Positions 52,047 to 61,224 of a stretch of DNA of 64,000 bases are shown here, piece after piece; position 1 is the stretch's first letter; each line of letters begins with the position of its first letter. This DNA comes from RGIG1828 sp045546535 (lineage in GTDB: Bacteria; Bacillota; Clostridia; UMGS1810): positions 1-64,000 of the forward strand of contig JAZQDA010000057.1 of NCBI GenBank assembly GCA_045546535.1, written 5' to 3'. Both the position numbers and the translations under genes were made by a program. The notes beneath the pieces are model-generated. The model was not told the DNA's origin and made no database searches. It saw only the letters and a program-made list of their open reading frames with translations.

Positions 52047-54442
52047 GCATTTTAAATTCTTTAGGTAAAAAGTTCTTGTTCTTTGACGGCGCTATGGGTA
52101 CGATGCTACAAAAAAGAGGTCTTCCCACGGGAAAACTTTGCGAAGAATGGAACATTGAAAATGCAGACGAAATAGTGAGTATCCATCTTGAATACTTAAA
52201 TGCAGGTGCAAATATCATTACGGCAAACACATTCGGGGCAAATGCGATTAAGTTCCCGAATGGTAAAGGATACTCGGTAGAAGAGATTGTATCAAGCGCT
52301 ATAGATAACGCTAAAAAAGCGGTGGATTTATGTGAAAACGGCGATGAGCATTATATTGCTCTGGATATCGGTCCGCTTGGAAAACTTTTAAAGCCTTTCG
52401 GCGATATGGATTTTGAAGATGCGGTTAGTATGTTTGCACAAACTGTAAGGGCAGGGGCGAAAAGCGGTGCCGACCTTATTATAATTGAAACTATGAACGA
52501 CCTTTCAGAGACCAGGGCGGCAGTTATTGCAGCGAAAGAAAATTCCAACTTGCCGATTTTCGTTACGAATGCGTATGACGAATCGGGAAAACTTATGACG
52601 GGGGCTTGTCCTGAGGCGGTATGTGCGTGTCTTGAGGGTCTTGGGGTAGATGCTATCGGCATAAACTGTTCTTTCGGGCCGAGGGAGTCGATGAGTGTTA
52701 TCGAAAGGCTTTGCAAGGTATCGAGCATTCCCGTTATTGCAAGTCCCAATGCGGGTCTGCCTGTTTTTGACGGAAAAGACACTAAATATGATACAGACGA
52801 AACAGAATTTGCGGACTATATGGAAAAAATCGCAGATTTGGGGGTTCAGGTACTCGGCGGATGCTGCGGAACTACTCCCGAATACATAAGAGAAACCAAG
52901 AAAAGACTATCGGGCAAAGTCCCCCACCCGACTGCAGAGAAAAATTTATCAGTGATTTCATCATACACTCACGCAGTTGAGTTTGGCAAAAAGTGTGTTA
53001 TCATAGGCGAAAGAATTAATCCGACAGGCAAGAAGGCATTTAAAGAGGCACTCAGAAATCACGACATTGACTATATATTAAATGTAGGTTTAAAGCAGGA
53101 AGAGGCAGGTGCCGAGGTGCTTGATGTGAATGTTGGTCTTCCTGAAATTGACGAATGCACTCTTTTACCAGAGGTTATATGTGCTCTTCAAGGGGTTACA
53201 TCTGTCCCGCTACAGATTGACACATCAGATGATAAGGCGATGGAAAAAGCACTCAGGCTATATTCAGGCAAGGCGATGATAAACTCTGTAAACGGAAAAA
53301 AAGAGTGTATGGAAAAAGTTTTCCCGCTTGTTAAAAAATACGGCGGTCTTGTGGTTGCCCTTACACTTGACGAGAATGGAATTCCTGAAACGGCAGAGGA
53401 AAGGGTGAAAATCGCCGAAAAAATTTATGGAACTGCCGAAAAATACGGAATTAAAAGAAAAGACATAATTACAGACACTCTCACTATGGCAGTGAGCACC
53501 GATGTGAAAGCGGGAAAAGTTACTCTCGATGCACTATCCGCCATTCACAAAATGGGCGGTCTTACAAGTCTTGGGGTATCAAATGTTTCGTTTGGTCTGC
53601 CAAAAAGAGATATTATAAATGCATCGTTTTTTACCTTAGCGCTTGAAAAAGGGCTTGACGGTGCAATTATAAATCCGCACTCTGTAGAAATGATGAAAGC
53701 GTACAAATCTTTTATGGCACTTTCGGGCAAAGACGAAAATTTTGAAGATTATATTTCTTTTGCCCAAAGCATTGAAACCGAAACTGTCATTTCGGGTGGG
53801 GTAAAGGAAAGCAAAAAAGATGTTGCAACTTTAAAAGATGCCATTATAAAAGGACTTAAGGAAAGCGCATACGAAATGGCAAAGAAAAGTCTTTTGGAAA
53901 AAGATGCGCTTGACATTATAAACACTGAAATTGTTCCCGCACTTGACATTATCGGAAAAGGGTTTGAAGAAAAGAAAATTTATCTTCCCCAACTCCTTAT
54001 AAGTGCAGAGGCGGCAAAGTCTGCTTTTGAGGCGGTTAAAGAAAAAATGAGAGCCTCTGGGGAAGAAAAAAGAGATAAATTAACCGTAATTTTAGCGACG
54101 GTCAAGGGTGATGTGCACGATATTGGGAAAAATATTGTAAAAGCACTCCTTGAGAATTATTCTTTTAATGTAATAGATTTAGGAAAAGATGTCAGTCCCG
54201 AATTTATAGTCCAAAAAGCAAAAGAGACAGGTGCAAAACTTGTAGGACTAAGTGCTCTTATGACCACAACTGTTGCAAGTATGAAAGAAACTATTGAACT
54301 TTTAAAAGAAAAGGTGCCCGATGTAAAAACCATCGTCGGCGGTGCAGTCCTCACTGAAGAATATGCCCGTATGCTCGGCGCTGATGCATATTCACCCGAT
54401 GCTATGGGTGCGGTAAGATATGCGCAGAGTTTATGTGAATAA
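52043..54442 (+). CDS. metH: Cobalamin-dependent methionine synthase lacking the reactivation domain
   Basis: MetH transfers the methyl group of methyltetrahydrofolate to homocysteine through cobalamin. This 799-residue form has a homocysteine-binding TIM barrel (about 1-290, zinc cysteines in GINCSFG and GGCCGTTPEYIR), a pterin-binding barrel (about 315-570, GERINPTGKKAF), a cap helix region and a cobalamin domain with GDVHDIGKN, whose His692 is the lower cobalt ligand. The reactivation domain of full-length MetH (about 1200 residues) is missing and is supplied by the gene upstream. The homocysteine may come from LuxS. Confidence 0.94.
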   Translation: MSILNSLGKKFLFFDGAMGTMLQKRGLPTGKLCEEWNIENADEIVSIHLEYLNAGANIITANTFGANAIKFPNGKGYSVEEIVSSAIDNAKKAVDLCENGDEHYIALDIGPLGKLLKPFGDMDFEDAVSMFAQTVRAGAKSGADLIIIETMNDLSETRAAVIAAKENSNLPIFVTNAYDESGKLMTGACPEAVCACLEGLGVDAIGINCSFGPRESMSVIERLCKVSSIPVIASPNAGLPVFDGKDTKYDTDETEFADYMEKIADLGVQVLGGCCGTTPEYIRETKKRLSGKVPHPTAEKNLSVISSYTHAVEFGKKCVIIGERINPTGKKAFKEALRNHDIDYILNVGLKQEEAGAEVLDVNVGLPEIDECTLLPEVICALQGVTSVPLQIDTSDDKAMEKALRLYSGKAMINSVNGKKECMEKVFPLVKKYGGLVVALTLDENGIPETAEERVKIAEKIYGTAEKYGIKRKDIITDTLTMAVSTDVKAGKVTLDALSAIHKMGGLTSLGVSNVSFGLPKRDIINASFFTLALEKGLDGAIINPHSVEMMKAYKSFMALSGKDENFEDYISFAQSIETETVISGGVKESKKDVATLKDAIIKGLKESAYEMAKKSLLEKDALDIINTEIVPALDIIGKGFEEKKIYLPQLLISAEAAKSAFEAVKEKMRASGEEKRDKLTVILATVKGDVHDIGKNIVKALLENYSFNVIDLGKDVSPEFIVQKAKETGAKLVGLSALMTTTVASMKETIELLKEKVPDVKTIVGGAVLTEEYARMLGADAYSPDAMGAVRYAQSLCE

Positions 54443-54451
54443 AAGCAATAT

Positions 54452-54488
54452 AAAAAACGCAAAGCGGAAATTCCGCTTTGCGTTTTTT
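54452..54488. terminator. Bidirectional terminator
   Basis: AAAAAACGCAAAGCGGAA and TTCCGCTTTGCGTTTTTT form a long perfect stem with A- and T-tracts on both sides, between metH (+) and the convergent membrane protein gene (-). Confidence 0.93.
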
Positions 54489-54493
54489 TATTG

Positions 54494-54895
54494 TCAGATT
54501 TGTGAACATTTAGAATAAATAATACACAGAACTGAAGAAATGAGCAAAGTGAAAAATGCGAGTGCAAGACCAAGTATGATTGCACCGATGACGCTTGTTG
54601 CGGCAAAGGTTATGCCGAGAAGAACAAGCGATGTGATGATTGTTCCTGCTGCGCCTAAAACAAAAAGGAATAAAGATGCGCATGTGCAGATGGCGTCTTC
54701 CCTTATTCTCGGCGAGGCTATTAGCAAAACAGCAGGATAGATAATTCCCACACCCAAAAGCACCCAGAAAAATGCAGGAGCGGGTGTTATAACGGCAAAA
54801 AACTGAAGAAATGCCGCGATTATACCGATTATTACTGCTGCAGCAATACTAAGACCTACGCAGGTGCAGTTTCTTTCACAATTACAGTTTAACAT
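54494..54895 (-). CDS. Small membrane protein of unknown function
   Basis: A 133-residue protein with about four membrane helices (roughly 13-35, 41-60, 70-93, 99-128). The N-terminus MLNCNCERNCTC is unusually rich in cysteine, with four in 12 residues, and two further cysteines lie in CTC at about 70-72. I do not recognise the family. GGAGG precedes the ATG. It follows the SulP gene on the same strand by 57 bp and could be cotranscribed. Confidence 0.75.
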   Translation of the reverse strand: MLNCNCERNCTCVGLSIAAAVIIGIIAAFLQFFAVITPAPAFFWVLLGVGIIYPAVLLIASPRIREDAICTCASLFLFVLGAAGTIITSLVLLGITFAATSVIGAIILGLALAFFTLLISSVLCIIYSKCSQI

Positions 54896-54952
54896 TTGTC
54901 ATTCACCTCCACTAGCATTATATTCAAAAATGCTTTCGGGGGTTACTGGATA

Positions 54953-56215
54953 TTACTGCCCGTTTTTATTTGTTATCTTTTTTAATAGTTTGAATGCATA
55001 GTAAACTATGAGTCCCACCTCGATAGCAACAACGAGGTCAAATACTACAGTAAGTACAAAGGTAAGAATGAGAACGAGGACATCTGTTTTGGGTGAATTT
55101 TTAACTATATCAACAAAATGACGCCACTCGCTCATATTATATGCAACGATAAAGAGAACTGCCGCTATTGTCGGCATTGGGATAAGACTTGCATAAGGCA
55201 TTAAAACTACTAAAACAAGGAAAAGAACTATGGCGTGAACTATACCGGAGATGGGTGTGCGTCCGCCGTTTTTTACATTTGCAGCAGTTCTGGCAATAGC
55301 ACCTGTGGCAGGAATTCCGCCGAAAATTCCTGAAGAAATGTTACCAAGTCCCTGTGCTATGAGTTCCTGATTGGAATTATGGCGGTCGCCTATCATAGAG
55401 TCTGACACAACGCAGGATAAAAGTGATTCGATACCTGCAAGGATTGCTATGGTAAATGCGGGTGATATAAGTTGTTTTACAGTAGTTAAACTAAAATCAG
55501 GAAGTGCGGGTTTGGGGATATCTGATGTTACTGTGTAGAGGTCGCCTATTGTATTTACGCCGAAGGGCAGAAATTTAACCAAAACTACGCCAACTACAAC
55601 CGCAATTAAAGATGCGGGGATTTTTTTGGACACTTTTGGCCATAAAATTAAGATGATTATTGATATAAGACCTATAATTACCGCTTGGAAATTGAGTGTT
55701 GAAAACGAATTTATCACGGCATTTAATTTTTCCATTGATTCAACGGCGTGAGTGCCGTCGGGGAAAGTGATGCCGAAAAAGTCTTTGAGTTGTCCTATGA
55801 CAATCGTTACGGCTATACCTGATGTAAATCCCGTTGTTATGGAAGTTGGAATATATTTTATAAGATTTCCTACACAGCAAAGACCCATTATTATGAGAAT
55901 AAGACCTGCCATTACGGTTGCGGTGGCAAGTCCCGATATGCCGTACGTTGCAACGATTCCCGCAACTATTGTAGCAAAAGCGGCGGTAGGACCCGATATA
56001 TTTACTTTGCTTCCGCCAAAAAGCGAAATTACAAAACCCGCAAAGATTGCAGTGTAAAGTCCTTTTTCAGGCGAAACGCCCGATGCGATTGCAAGTGCTA
56101 TCGAAAGAGGAAGGGCAATTATTGCGACTATTATTCCCGCAATAAAGTCCTGTATAAATTTAGATGCTGTGTAGCCTTTAAGTGAAGATATTATCTTTGG
56201 TTCAAATGTTCTCAA
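54953..56215 (-). CDS. SulP-family inorganic anion transporter without STAS domain
   Basis: A 420-residue membrane protein with the SulP/SLC26 transport domain: IALPLSIALAIASGVSPEKGLYTAI and NISGPTAAFATIVAGIVATYG, then ten or more membrane segments. The C-terminal cytoplasmic STAS domain of most SulP carriers (which are about 550 residues) is missing; the protein ends shortly after the last helix. Anion may be sulfate, bicarbonate or dicarboxylate. The only workable start is TTG at 56213-56215, with GGAG 10 nt upstream; an ATG in the leader is out of frame. Confidence 0.9.
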   Translation of the reverse strand: MRTFEPKIISSLKGYTASKFIQDFIAGIIVAIIALPLSIALAIASGVSPEKGLYTAIFAGFVISLFGGSKVNISGPTAAFATIVAGIVATYGISGLATATVMAGLILIIMGLCCVGNLIKYIPTSITTGFTSGIAVTIVIGQLKDFFGITFPDGTHAVESMEKLNAVINSFSTLNFQAVIIGLISIIILILWPKVSKKIPASLIAVVVGVVLVKFLPFGVNTIGDLYTVTSDIPKPALPDFSLTTVKQLISPAFTIAILAGIESLLSCVVSDSMIGDRHNSNQELIAQGLGNISSGIFGGIPATGAIARTAANVKNGGRTPISGIVHAIVLFLVLVVLMPYASLIPMPTIAAVLFIVAYNMSEWRHFVDIVKNSPKTDVLVLILTFVLTVVFDLVVAIEVGLIVYYAFKLLKKITNKNGQ

Positions 56216-56250
56216 AATATTTCATCTCCATTGTATTTTTTGCCTTGAAT

Positions 56251-56279
56251 ATAATATCACAACACACTCTTATTGTAAA
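56251..56279 (-). promoter_or_regulatory. Promoter of the SulP gene
   Basis: TTTACA (56274-56279) and TATTAT (56251-56256) on the minus strand, 17-bp spacer. Confidence 0.7.
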
Positions 56280-56446
56280 TTGCAAAAAGATTATATTGTA
56301 GAAATTTGACAAAGTAAAGGCTTTTTGAGGCAAAAGTATCGTTGCAAATTTGTTATATCCCCTTTTCCAGCGCATCTTTCTTCATATAAAGTGTACTTTT
56401 TACACAAAAACGCACAAATACTATTCTCTTTTGCATTAAAATGATG
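56280..56446. other. AT-rich intergenic stretch, no feature seen
   Basis: Between the divergent SulP and his promoters I see no gene, repeat or hairpin. An alternative TATAAT lies at 56447-56452 but has no good -35. Confidence 0.6.
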
Positions 56447-56474
56447 TATAATGTTATAAATTATAATAAAATTG

Positions 56475-56511
56475 TTGACTTTATCACTTTAGTGTGATAA
56501 ACTGCTAAAGT
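56475..56511 (+). promoter_or_regulatory. Promoter and overlapping palindromes of the his operon
   Basis: TTGACT (56475-56480) and TAAACT (56498-56503), 17-bp spacer. The palindrome TTATCAC-TTTAGT-GTGATAA (56481-56500) fills the spacer and enters the -10. A second inverted repeat, ACTTTAG (56486-56492) with CTAAAGT (56505-56511), overlaps it. This fits a repressor site; a TrpR-like HisR/YerC repressor is one candidate, which is inference. Confidence 0.6.
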
Positions 56512-56540
56512 AAACTAATTTTTATTTTGCGGGGATAGTT

Positions 56541-57668
56541 ATGAGAATAGAAAACAAACTTTTAAGAAATGATGAAAAAACTATATTTGAACTTCGTTCA
56601 CTTTATGAAAAGTACGGCTATGCACCGTATAAAATGAGCAAGTTTGAAGAATATGACCTTTATGTAAAAAACAAGGACTTTCTTGTGTCAGAAAACATCA
56701 TCACCTTTACCGACACAAGCGGTAAACTTATGGCGTTAAAGCCTGACGTTACCCTATCTATTATAAAAAGCAGTCAAGACACAACAGGCTACACTCAGAA
56801 AGTATATTACAACGAAAATGTTTACAGAGTTTCAAAAAGCACTGATGCTTTCAAAGAAATTATGCAGGTAGGTCTTGAGTGTATAGGTGATATTGACTCA
56901 TACTCCATCTACGAAGTGCTTTTTCTTGCTATGGAAAGTCTTGGCGTAATCTCTGATGATTTCGTTCTTGACATTTCTCATATGGGAATTATCCTTGAAA
57001 TGATAAAAGAACTTGAACTCGAGTCTGATGACGAGAAAGAAATCCTTAAATGTATCGGCGAAAAGAATGCACATCAGATTATGAGCATTTGCAAAATGTC
57101 GGGTGCAGATATGGAAAAGGCAGAAAAAGTAGCAAGACTTTCCCACCTTTACGGAAGCGGAGAAAAAGTTCTTAAAACCCTTAAAGAAATTGCCCCGAAA
57201 GAGTGCAGTGATGCAATAGATGAACTTGAAAATATAGTAAGTCTTTTAGAAAAATCTGCATCTTGCAGAGGTAAAATCCACATTGACTTTTCGGTTGTAA
57301 ACGATATGGGTTATTACAATGGTATTGTTTTCAAAGGATTTGTAAATACGATTTCTGAGGGAATTCTCTCAGGCGGACAGTATGACAAACTGATGAAAAA
57401 AATGAAAAGAAAATCAAGAGCGATTGGCTTTGCAGTATATCCTGACCTTCTTGAAAGACTTACAGAAGATGACAAGGAATATGATGTAGATGCACTCGTT
57501 TTGTATGATGAAAATACCGACCTTAAACTTTTAAAGGGTGCAGTAGAAAAACTTACAAATGAAGGAAAAAGCGTTACGGCACAGAAATGTGTGCCCGATA
57601 AACTCAGATACAGACAACTTCTTAAAATAAACGAAAGGGGGCTTGAAGAAATTGAAAACGATGCTTAA
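56541..57668 (+). CDS. hisZ: ATP phosphoribosyltransferase regulatory subunit
   Basis: HisZ is a histidyl-tRNA synthetase-like protein without charging activity that forms the active complex with short-form HisG and passes on histidine feedback. The 375-residue protein has class II synthetase motif 2-like parts (TDTSGKLMALKPDVT, YRVSKSTDAFKEIMQVGLECIG) and a shortened C-terminus. It is the first gene of the his operon and overlaps the hisG start. The pairing with a 210-residue HisG confirms the HisZ-dependent type. Confidence 0.92.
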   Translation: MRIENKLLRNDEKTIFELRSLYEKYGYAPYKMSKFEEYDLYVKNKDFLVSENIITFTDTSGKLMALKPDVTLSIIKSSQDTTGYTQKVYYNENVYRVSKSTDAFKEIMQVGLECIGDIDSYSIYEVLFLAMESLGVISDDFVLDISHMGIILEMIKELELESDDEKEILKCIGEKNAHQIMSICKMSGADMEKAEKVARLSHLYGSGEKVLKTLKEIAPKECSDAIDELENIVSLLEKSASCRGKIHIDFSVVNDMGYYNGIVFKGFVNTISEGILSGGQYDKLMKKMKRKSRAIGFAVYPDLLERLTEDDKEYDVDALVLYDENTDLKLLKGAVEKLTNEGKSVTAQKCVPDKLRYRQLLKINERGLEEIENDA

Positions 57669-58293
57669 TGTCGCACTTCCGAAAGGAAGACTTGGCGAAA
57701 AAGTGTATGATATGTTTGAAAAAGCAGGTTTTGAATGTCCGTCTATAAAAGAAACGGGCAGAAAACTGATTTTTGAAAACGAAGAAAAAGGCGTTAGATA
57801 TTTCTGGGTAAAGCCCTCTGATGTTGCAATATATGTTGAAAGAGGAAGTGCGGATATCGGTGTTGCAGGGAAAGACATTCTGCTTGAATACGAACCCGAT
57901 ATTTACGAACTCTTAGACCTTGGATTTGGAAAATGCAAGATGGCAGTTGCGGCGAAAAAAGATTTCAGGGACTCGGGCGAAAAGACTCTCAGGGTTGCAA
58001 CAAAGTTTTCAAATATTGCAAAGAATTATTACTCGTCTATCGGTCGTGACATTGACATTATTCACCTTAATGGTTCTATTGAAATTGCCCCGATACTCGG
58101 TCTTTCAGATGTAATTGTGGATATTGTAGAAACGGGCACAACACTCAAAGAAAATGATCTTTGCGTAACTGAAACTATTGTACCGATAAGTGCAAGGCTT
58201 ATTGCAAACAAGTCAAGTTTCAAGTTCAAAAGCGAAAACATTGAAAAAATAATGGAAAGTCTTGCAAAACAGGTGGTGGAAAAAAATGATTAA
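57643..58293 (+). CDS. hisG: ATP phosphoribosyltransferase, short form
   Basis: HisG condenses ATP and PRPP in the first step of histidine synthesis. The short form (about 210 residues) lacks the regulatory C-terminal domain and needs HisZ. Family motifs include ALPKGRLGE at the N-terminus, ADIGVAGKDIL and the PRPP loop around DIVETGTTLKEN. The start is uncertain: TTG at 57643 or 57652, or ATG at 57661. AAGGGGG at 57635-57641 favours a TTG, most likely 57652. It overlaps hisZ and ends inside the start of hisD. Confidence 0.94.
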   Translation: MKKLKTMLNVALPKGRLGEKVYDMFEKAGFECPSIKETGRKLIFENEEKGVRYFWVKPSDVAIYVERGSADIGVAGKDILLEYEPDIYELLDLGFGKCKMAVAAKKDFRDSGEKTLRVATKFSNIAKNYYSSIGRDIDIIHLNGSIEIAPILGLSDVIVDIVETGTTLKENDLCVTETIVPISARLIANKSSFKFKSENIEKIMESLAKQVVEKND

Positions 58294-59560
58294 AATTTTA
58301 AAATACTCAGATGTGCCAAACTCTGAAATATTTAAAAGAGTTGTACCTGAAGTAAATGTTTCTGGTATTGTTTCTGATATTATAAAAAATGTAAGAGAAA
58401 ACGGTGACAAGGCTCTTTTTGAATACACCGAAAAATTTGACGGAGCGTCCCTTTCTTCTCTCATCGTTACAAAAGAAGAAATAGACGAGGCTGTAAAGTC
58501 GGTTGATGAAGAATTTATCGAAATTCTTAAAAAAGCAAGTGAAAACATAAGAAAATTTCACGAAAAGCAGGTTAGAACAAGTTTTATAATAAATGATGAG
58601 CCGGGCATTGTTATGGGGCAGAAAGTTATCCCCGTTGACAGAGCAGGTTTATATGTTCCTGGCGGTACGGCGGCTTATCCGTCTACAGTTTTAATGGACG
58701 CAATCCCTGCAAAAATTGCAGGTTGTAAAGAAGTTTTAATGGTAACTCCGCCGAGAAAAGACGGAAGTGTTAACCCCGTAATTTTAGCAGCAGCATTTAT
58801 TGCGGGAGTGGACAAGATTGTAAAAGTGGGCGGTGCACAGGCTATTGCAGCACTTGCATACGGAACTGAATCTGTGCCGAAAGTTGATAAAATCGTAGGT
58901 CCCGGTAATGCTTTTGTCGCTGAGGCTAAAAAACAGGTTTACGGACAGGTTTCAATAGATATGATTGCAGGTCCGAGCGAGATACTCGTTGTTGCAGATG
59001 CTAAAAACAGTGCCCGTCATATTGCCGCAGACCTACTTTCTCAGGCAGAACACGACAAACTTGCAAGTGCGGTTTTGGTTACTGATTCTATAGATTTTGC
59101 AAAAAAAGTTCAGGAAGAACTTGAAATTCAGATACCCTTACTTGAAAGATGCGAAATTGCAAGAGAATCTATAGACAAAAACGGAAAAATCATTGTAGCA
59201 GAAAATCTTGATGTTGCGATTGAGATTGCAAACGAGATTGCCCCCGAACACCTTGAACTTTGTGTGGACAGTCCCTTTGATTATCTTGATTCTATCCGCC
59301 ACGCAGGGTCAATATTTATGGGAAGAAACTGTCCTGAGGCACTCGGCGATTATTTCTCAGGTGCAAACCACACTCTGCCGACCAGCGGTACGGCTAAATT
59401 TTCAAGTCCTCTCTCTGTTGATGACTTTGTAAAGAAAACACAGTACACTTATTATACAAAAGAGGCGCTCAGGAAAGTAGCCAAAGACATAGAATATTTT
59501 GCAAAAAAAGAAGGACTCGGCGCACATGCAAAAAGTGCGGTAATAAGATTTGAAGACTAA
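58286..59560 (+). CDS. hisD: Histidinol dehydrogenase
   Basis: HisD oxidises L-histidinol to L-histidine in two NAD-dependent steps with a bound zinc. The 424-residue protein has PVDRAGLYVPGGTAAYPS, GPGNAFVAEAKKQVYG, IDMIAGPSEI and the C-terminal zinc-site region GANHTLPTSGTAKFSSPLSV. The ATG at 58286 has AGGTGG upstream and overlaps the hisG stop by 8 bp. Confidence 0.97.
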   Translation: MIKILKYSDVPNSEIFKRVVPEVNVSGIVSDIIKNVRENGDKALFEYTEKFDGASLSSLIVTKEEIDEAVKSVDEEFIEILKKASENIRKFHEKQVRTSFIINDEPGIVMGQKVIPVDRAGLYVPGGTAAYPSTVLMDAIPAKIAGCKEVLMVTPPRKDGSVNPVILAAAFIAGVDKIVKVGGAQAIAALAYGTESVPKVDKIVGPGNAFVAEAKKQVYGQVSIDMIAGPSEILVVADAKNSARHIAADLLSQAEHDKLASAVLVTDSIDFAKKVQEELEIQIPLLERCEIARESIDKNGKIIVAENLDVAIEIANEIAPEHLELCVDSPFDYLDSIRHAGSIFMGRNCPEALGDYFSGANHTLPTSGTAKFSSPLSVDDFVKKTQYTYYTKEALRKVAKDIEYFAKKEGLGAHAKSAVIRFED

Positions 59561-59570
59561 AGCGGTGAAA

Positions 59571-60650
59571 ATGATGAGCAGATTTTTTTCCAGTAAACAC
59601 AAAAATCTCGTTCCCTACACTCCCGGCGAACAGCCCAGGGAAAGAGAATACATAAAATTAAATACCAACGAATCGCCTTTCCCACCCTCTAAAAAAGCAC
59701 AGAAAGAAAGCATTAAGGCATTAAAAAGATTAAATCTTTATCCTGACCCCCAGTGCAGTATTCTGACTCAGGCAGTTGCTGATAACCTCGGCGTAAAAAA
59801 AGAGCAGGTACTTATGACAAACGGGTCTGACGAGATTTTAAATTTTGTTTTTATGGCGTTTTGCGATGAAAAGACAGAGGCGGTATTCCCTGATATAAGT
59901 TATGGGTTTTACAAGGTATTTGCCCAGGTTAACTCTGTCCCCTACTCAGAAATCCCTTTAAAAGATGATTTTACAATCAATGCAGATGACTATGTCGGAA
60001 TAGGCAAAAACATTTTTATTGCAAATCCAAATGCACCGACAGGAATTAGCCTTAGTTTAGCCGATATTGAGAAAATAGTTTCCTCAAACAAAGATAACAT
60101 CGTGGTAATTGATGAGGCATATGTGGATTTCGGCGGTGAAAGTGCAATTGGTCTTATAGACAAATATGACAACTTAATCGTTACCCGCACATTTTCAAAA
60201 TCACGCTCTATGGCAGGGGCAAGACTTGGTTTTGGTGTTGCATCTGAAGAGATTATTAAAGATTTAAACACTATAAAATATTCAACTAACCCCTATAACA
60301 TTAATTCAACAACTATGGCAGCGGGAATCGGGTGTATGAGTGATGAAAAATACACCTTGAAGAATTGCCAATGCATTCAAGAGGTAAGAGATTATACAGT
60401 TAATGAACTTGATAGACTCGGCTTTACTCTTACAGACTCTATAACAAATTTTGTTTTTGCAAAACACGATAAATTTGACGGAAAGAAACTTTATGAAAAG
60501 TTAAAAGAAAACTCTATCCTTGTAAGGCATTTTGACAAAGAAAGAATTTCTCAGTACTTAAGAATTACAATAGGTACAAAAAAACAAATGACAACTCTTG
60601 TTAAAACACTTAAAAAGATATTGGAGGACGAAAAAAGTGAGAACAAGTGA
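59571..60650 (+). CDS. hisC: Histidinol-phosphate aminotransferase
   Basis: A PLP-dependent class I/II aminotransferase of histidine synthesis. The 359- to 360-residue protein has LNTNESPFPPS at the N-terminus and the PLP lysine in TRTFSKSRSMAGARLGF. The start is ATG 59571 or 59574, about 10 bp past the hisD stop, with a GCGGTGA site; an in-frame TTG at 59550 would overlap hisD. The end overlaps the hisB start. Confidence 0.94.
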   Translation: MMSRFFSSKHKNLVPYTPGEQPREREYIKLNTNESPFPPSKKAQKESIKALKRLNLYPDPQCSILTQAVADNLGVKKEQVLMTNGSDEILNFVFMAFCDEKTEAVFPDISYGFYKVFAQVNSVPYSEIPLKDDFTINADDYVGIGKNIFIANPNAPTGISLSLADIEKIVSSNKDNIVVIDEAYVDFGGESAIGLIDKYDNLIVTRTFSKSRSMAGARLGFGVASEEIIKDLNTIKYSTNPYNINSTTMAAGIGCMSDEKYTLKNCQCIQEVRDYTVNELDRLGFTLTDSITNFVFAKHDKFDGKKLYEKLKENSILVRHFDKERISQYLRITIGTKKQMTTLVKTLKKILEDEKSENK

Positions 60651-61224
60651 AATTGTAAGAAACACAAAAGAAACCCAGATTAAACTTAGTCTGAACCTTG
60701 ACGGCGAAGGAATTGCAAATATTGATACAGGGTGCGCCTTCTTAGACCATATGCTTACACTATTTGCATCACACGGAGGATTTGACCTTGAAATTACTTG
60801 CAAAGGCGATACAAATGTTGATTTCCACCACACAACAGAAGATGTTGCAATTTGTCTTGGAAAAGCGTTTGCCGACTCTCTTGGCGACAAAATGGGAATT
60901 TCAAGATATGGTTATATGCTTCTTCCTATGGACGAGGCTTTAGTACTTGCAAGTGTTGATTTTTCGGGAAGAGCATATCTTAATTACGAACTTTCAATTC
61001 CAAGCGCTAAAGTGGGTGATTTTGACACAGAACTTTGTGCAGAATTCTGGCTTGGCTTTACAAGAGAGGCAAACTGCACTCTTCACTTAAATCAGATGGC
61101 AGGTAAAAATTCTCACCACATTATTGAGGCTGCGTTTAAATCAGCAGCGAGAGCAATCCGTCAGGCAGTAGGCTTTGACGACAAGATGAAAGGCAAAATA
61201 CCCTCAACCAAAGGAGTTCTGTGA
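60637..61224 (+). CDS. hisB: Imidazoleglycerol-phosphate dehydratase
   Basis: HisB removes water from imidazoleglycerol phosphate using two manganese ions. The 195-residue monofunctional form has the metal-binding repeats FLDHMLTLFASHGGFDL with FHHTTEDVAICLG, and KNSHHIIEAAFKSAARA. The GTG at 60637 is chosen because GGAGG lies 10 nt upstream and the protein then starts with the family-like VRTSEIVRNTKET; it overlaps the hisC stop. Confidence 0.96.
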   Translation: MRTSEIVRNTKETQIKLSLNLDGEGIANIDTGCAFLDHMLTLFASHGGFDLEITCKGDTNVDFHHTTEDVAICLGKAFADSLGDKMGISRYGYMLLPMDEALVLASVDFSGRAYLNYELSIPSAKVGDFDTELCAEFWLGFTREANCTLHLNQMAGKNSHHIIEAAFKSAARAIRQAVGFDDKMKGKIPSTKGVL

